DNA from: Prochlorococcus sp. AG-402-I20
Lineage (GTDB): Bacteria > Cyanobacteriota > Cyanobacteriia > PCC-6307 > Cyanobiaceae
DNA length: 39,549 nucleotides
Reading direction: 5' to 3'
NCBI GenBank assembly: GCA_003216975.1
Contig: QCHY01000018.1
Location: 1 to 39,549, forward strand
Shown: positions 39,329 through 39,549 of the stretch, piece after piece
How the letters are laid out: each line of letters begins with the position of its first letter
How positions within the stretch are numbered: position 1 is the stretch's first letter
The notes under the pieces: model-generated
What the model was told of the DNA's origin: nothing
Database searches by the model: none
The model's input: only the letters and a program-made list of their open reading frames with translations
Translations under genes and position numbers: made by a program

Positions 39329-39372
39329 TAAATTTACTCTACATTTTTTATTAATTAATTTTACAAAACCTA

Positions 39373-39549
39373 ATGCTCTTTAAATTTATTTTCAAAAAGA
39401 AGAAAAAGAAACTTAAGGAAAAATTTCAGCAAAGATTCGAAATGAATAATTGGATGAACTTAACAAAAGAACAAAGACTTGAAATAGATTTTAACGAAAA
39501 GGATAAAGTAATGAAAAAGAAGAAGGCATTGTTAAAGTCAATAAGAGAA
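39373..39549 (+). CDS. Lysine-rich unknown protein, 3' partial
   Basis: An ATG at 39373 opens 59 codons with no stop before the window ends. The N-terminus is MLFKFIFKKKKKKLKEKFQ, then a helical, highly charged sequence (NNWMNLTKEQRLEIDFNEKD). The basic start could be a short amphipathic anchor or nucleic-acid contact. No family is recognised. In AT-rich DNA a lysine-rich open frame can arise by chance, so reality is moderate. Confidence 0.45.
   Translation, partial: MLFKFIFKKKKKKLKEKFQQRFEMNNWMNLTKEQRLEIDFNEKDKVMKKKKALLKSIRE

Noticed and set aside
1-39549. tRNA, CRISPR, insertion sequence, phage or toxin-antitoxin content
   Set aside because: No tRNA-like cloverleaf, no regularly spaced repeats, no transposase or integrase motifs were seen; genes are core metabolic and housekeeping.

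Overview
The window looks like a piece of chromosome from a marine picocyanobacterium, most likely Prochlorococcus. The evidence is the AT-rich base composition, the very tight gene packing, and the set of cyanobacterial core genes (NDH-1 subunit NdhD, phylloquinone genes menD/menB, a long-chain solanesyl-type prenyl synthase, UbiD, DUF760, DUF1350 and DUF4336 proteins, and a Mn-type ABC transporter in the mntC-mntA-mntB order). I place it at genus level from gene content and protein style. No rRNA, tRNA, CRISPR array, insertion sequence or prophage was seen, and no gene-free stretch exceeds about 250 bases.

Layout. 2-409: tail of an alpha/beta hydrolase cut by the window edge. 406-9641, minus strand: a tight run transcribed RHH-like RG-rich protein > trpS > thrS > glk > thrB > ndhD > oligopeptidase, with gaps of 0-36 bases. 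9877-15125, plus: a DUF697 membrane protein, then mntC-mntA-mntB and a DUF4336 gene. 15122-16095, minus: DUF760 and lepB. 16159-21820, plus: menD-menB, glgA, murF. 21835-27075, minus: ubiD > aroA > MnmC-type methyltransferase > glmU. 27140-31600, plus: comB, a nitrilase-family amidase, an N-acetylmuramoyl-L-alanine amidase, murI and the prenyl synthase. 31584-32282, minus: a HAD phosphatase. 32375-34351, plus: acs. 34340-35083, minus: DUF1350. 35225-39280, plus: a DEDDh exonuclease, a small unknown protein, hisS and a UDP-glucose dehydrogenase, followed by the start of a lysine-rich ORF that runs off the window.

Shared themes. Quinones: aroA (chorismate), ubiD and the prenyl synthase (plastoquinone head and tail), menD/menB (phylloquinone), and ndhD as a plastoquinone-reducing complex subunit. 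Cell wall: glmU, murF, murI, amidase. Carbon: glk, glgA, acs. Translation: thrS, trpS, hisS, and a tRNA wobble-modification-type methyltransferase. Metal: Mn uptake.

Most of the window is ordinary core genome. The points most worth a second look are a 20-base perfect palindrome just upstream of mntC, an RHH-like protein with RG-rich disordered flanks coupled to trpS, a DUF697 protein that appears to carry a degenerated GTPase domain, an animal/plant-style UDP-glucose dehydrogenase at the right edge, and inverted repeats upstream of acs and hisS. I found no convincing new defence system or mobile system.
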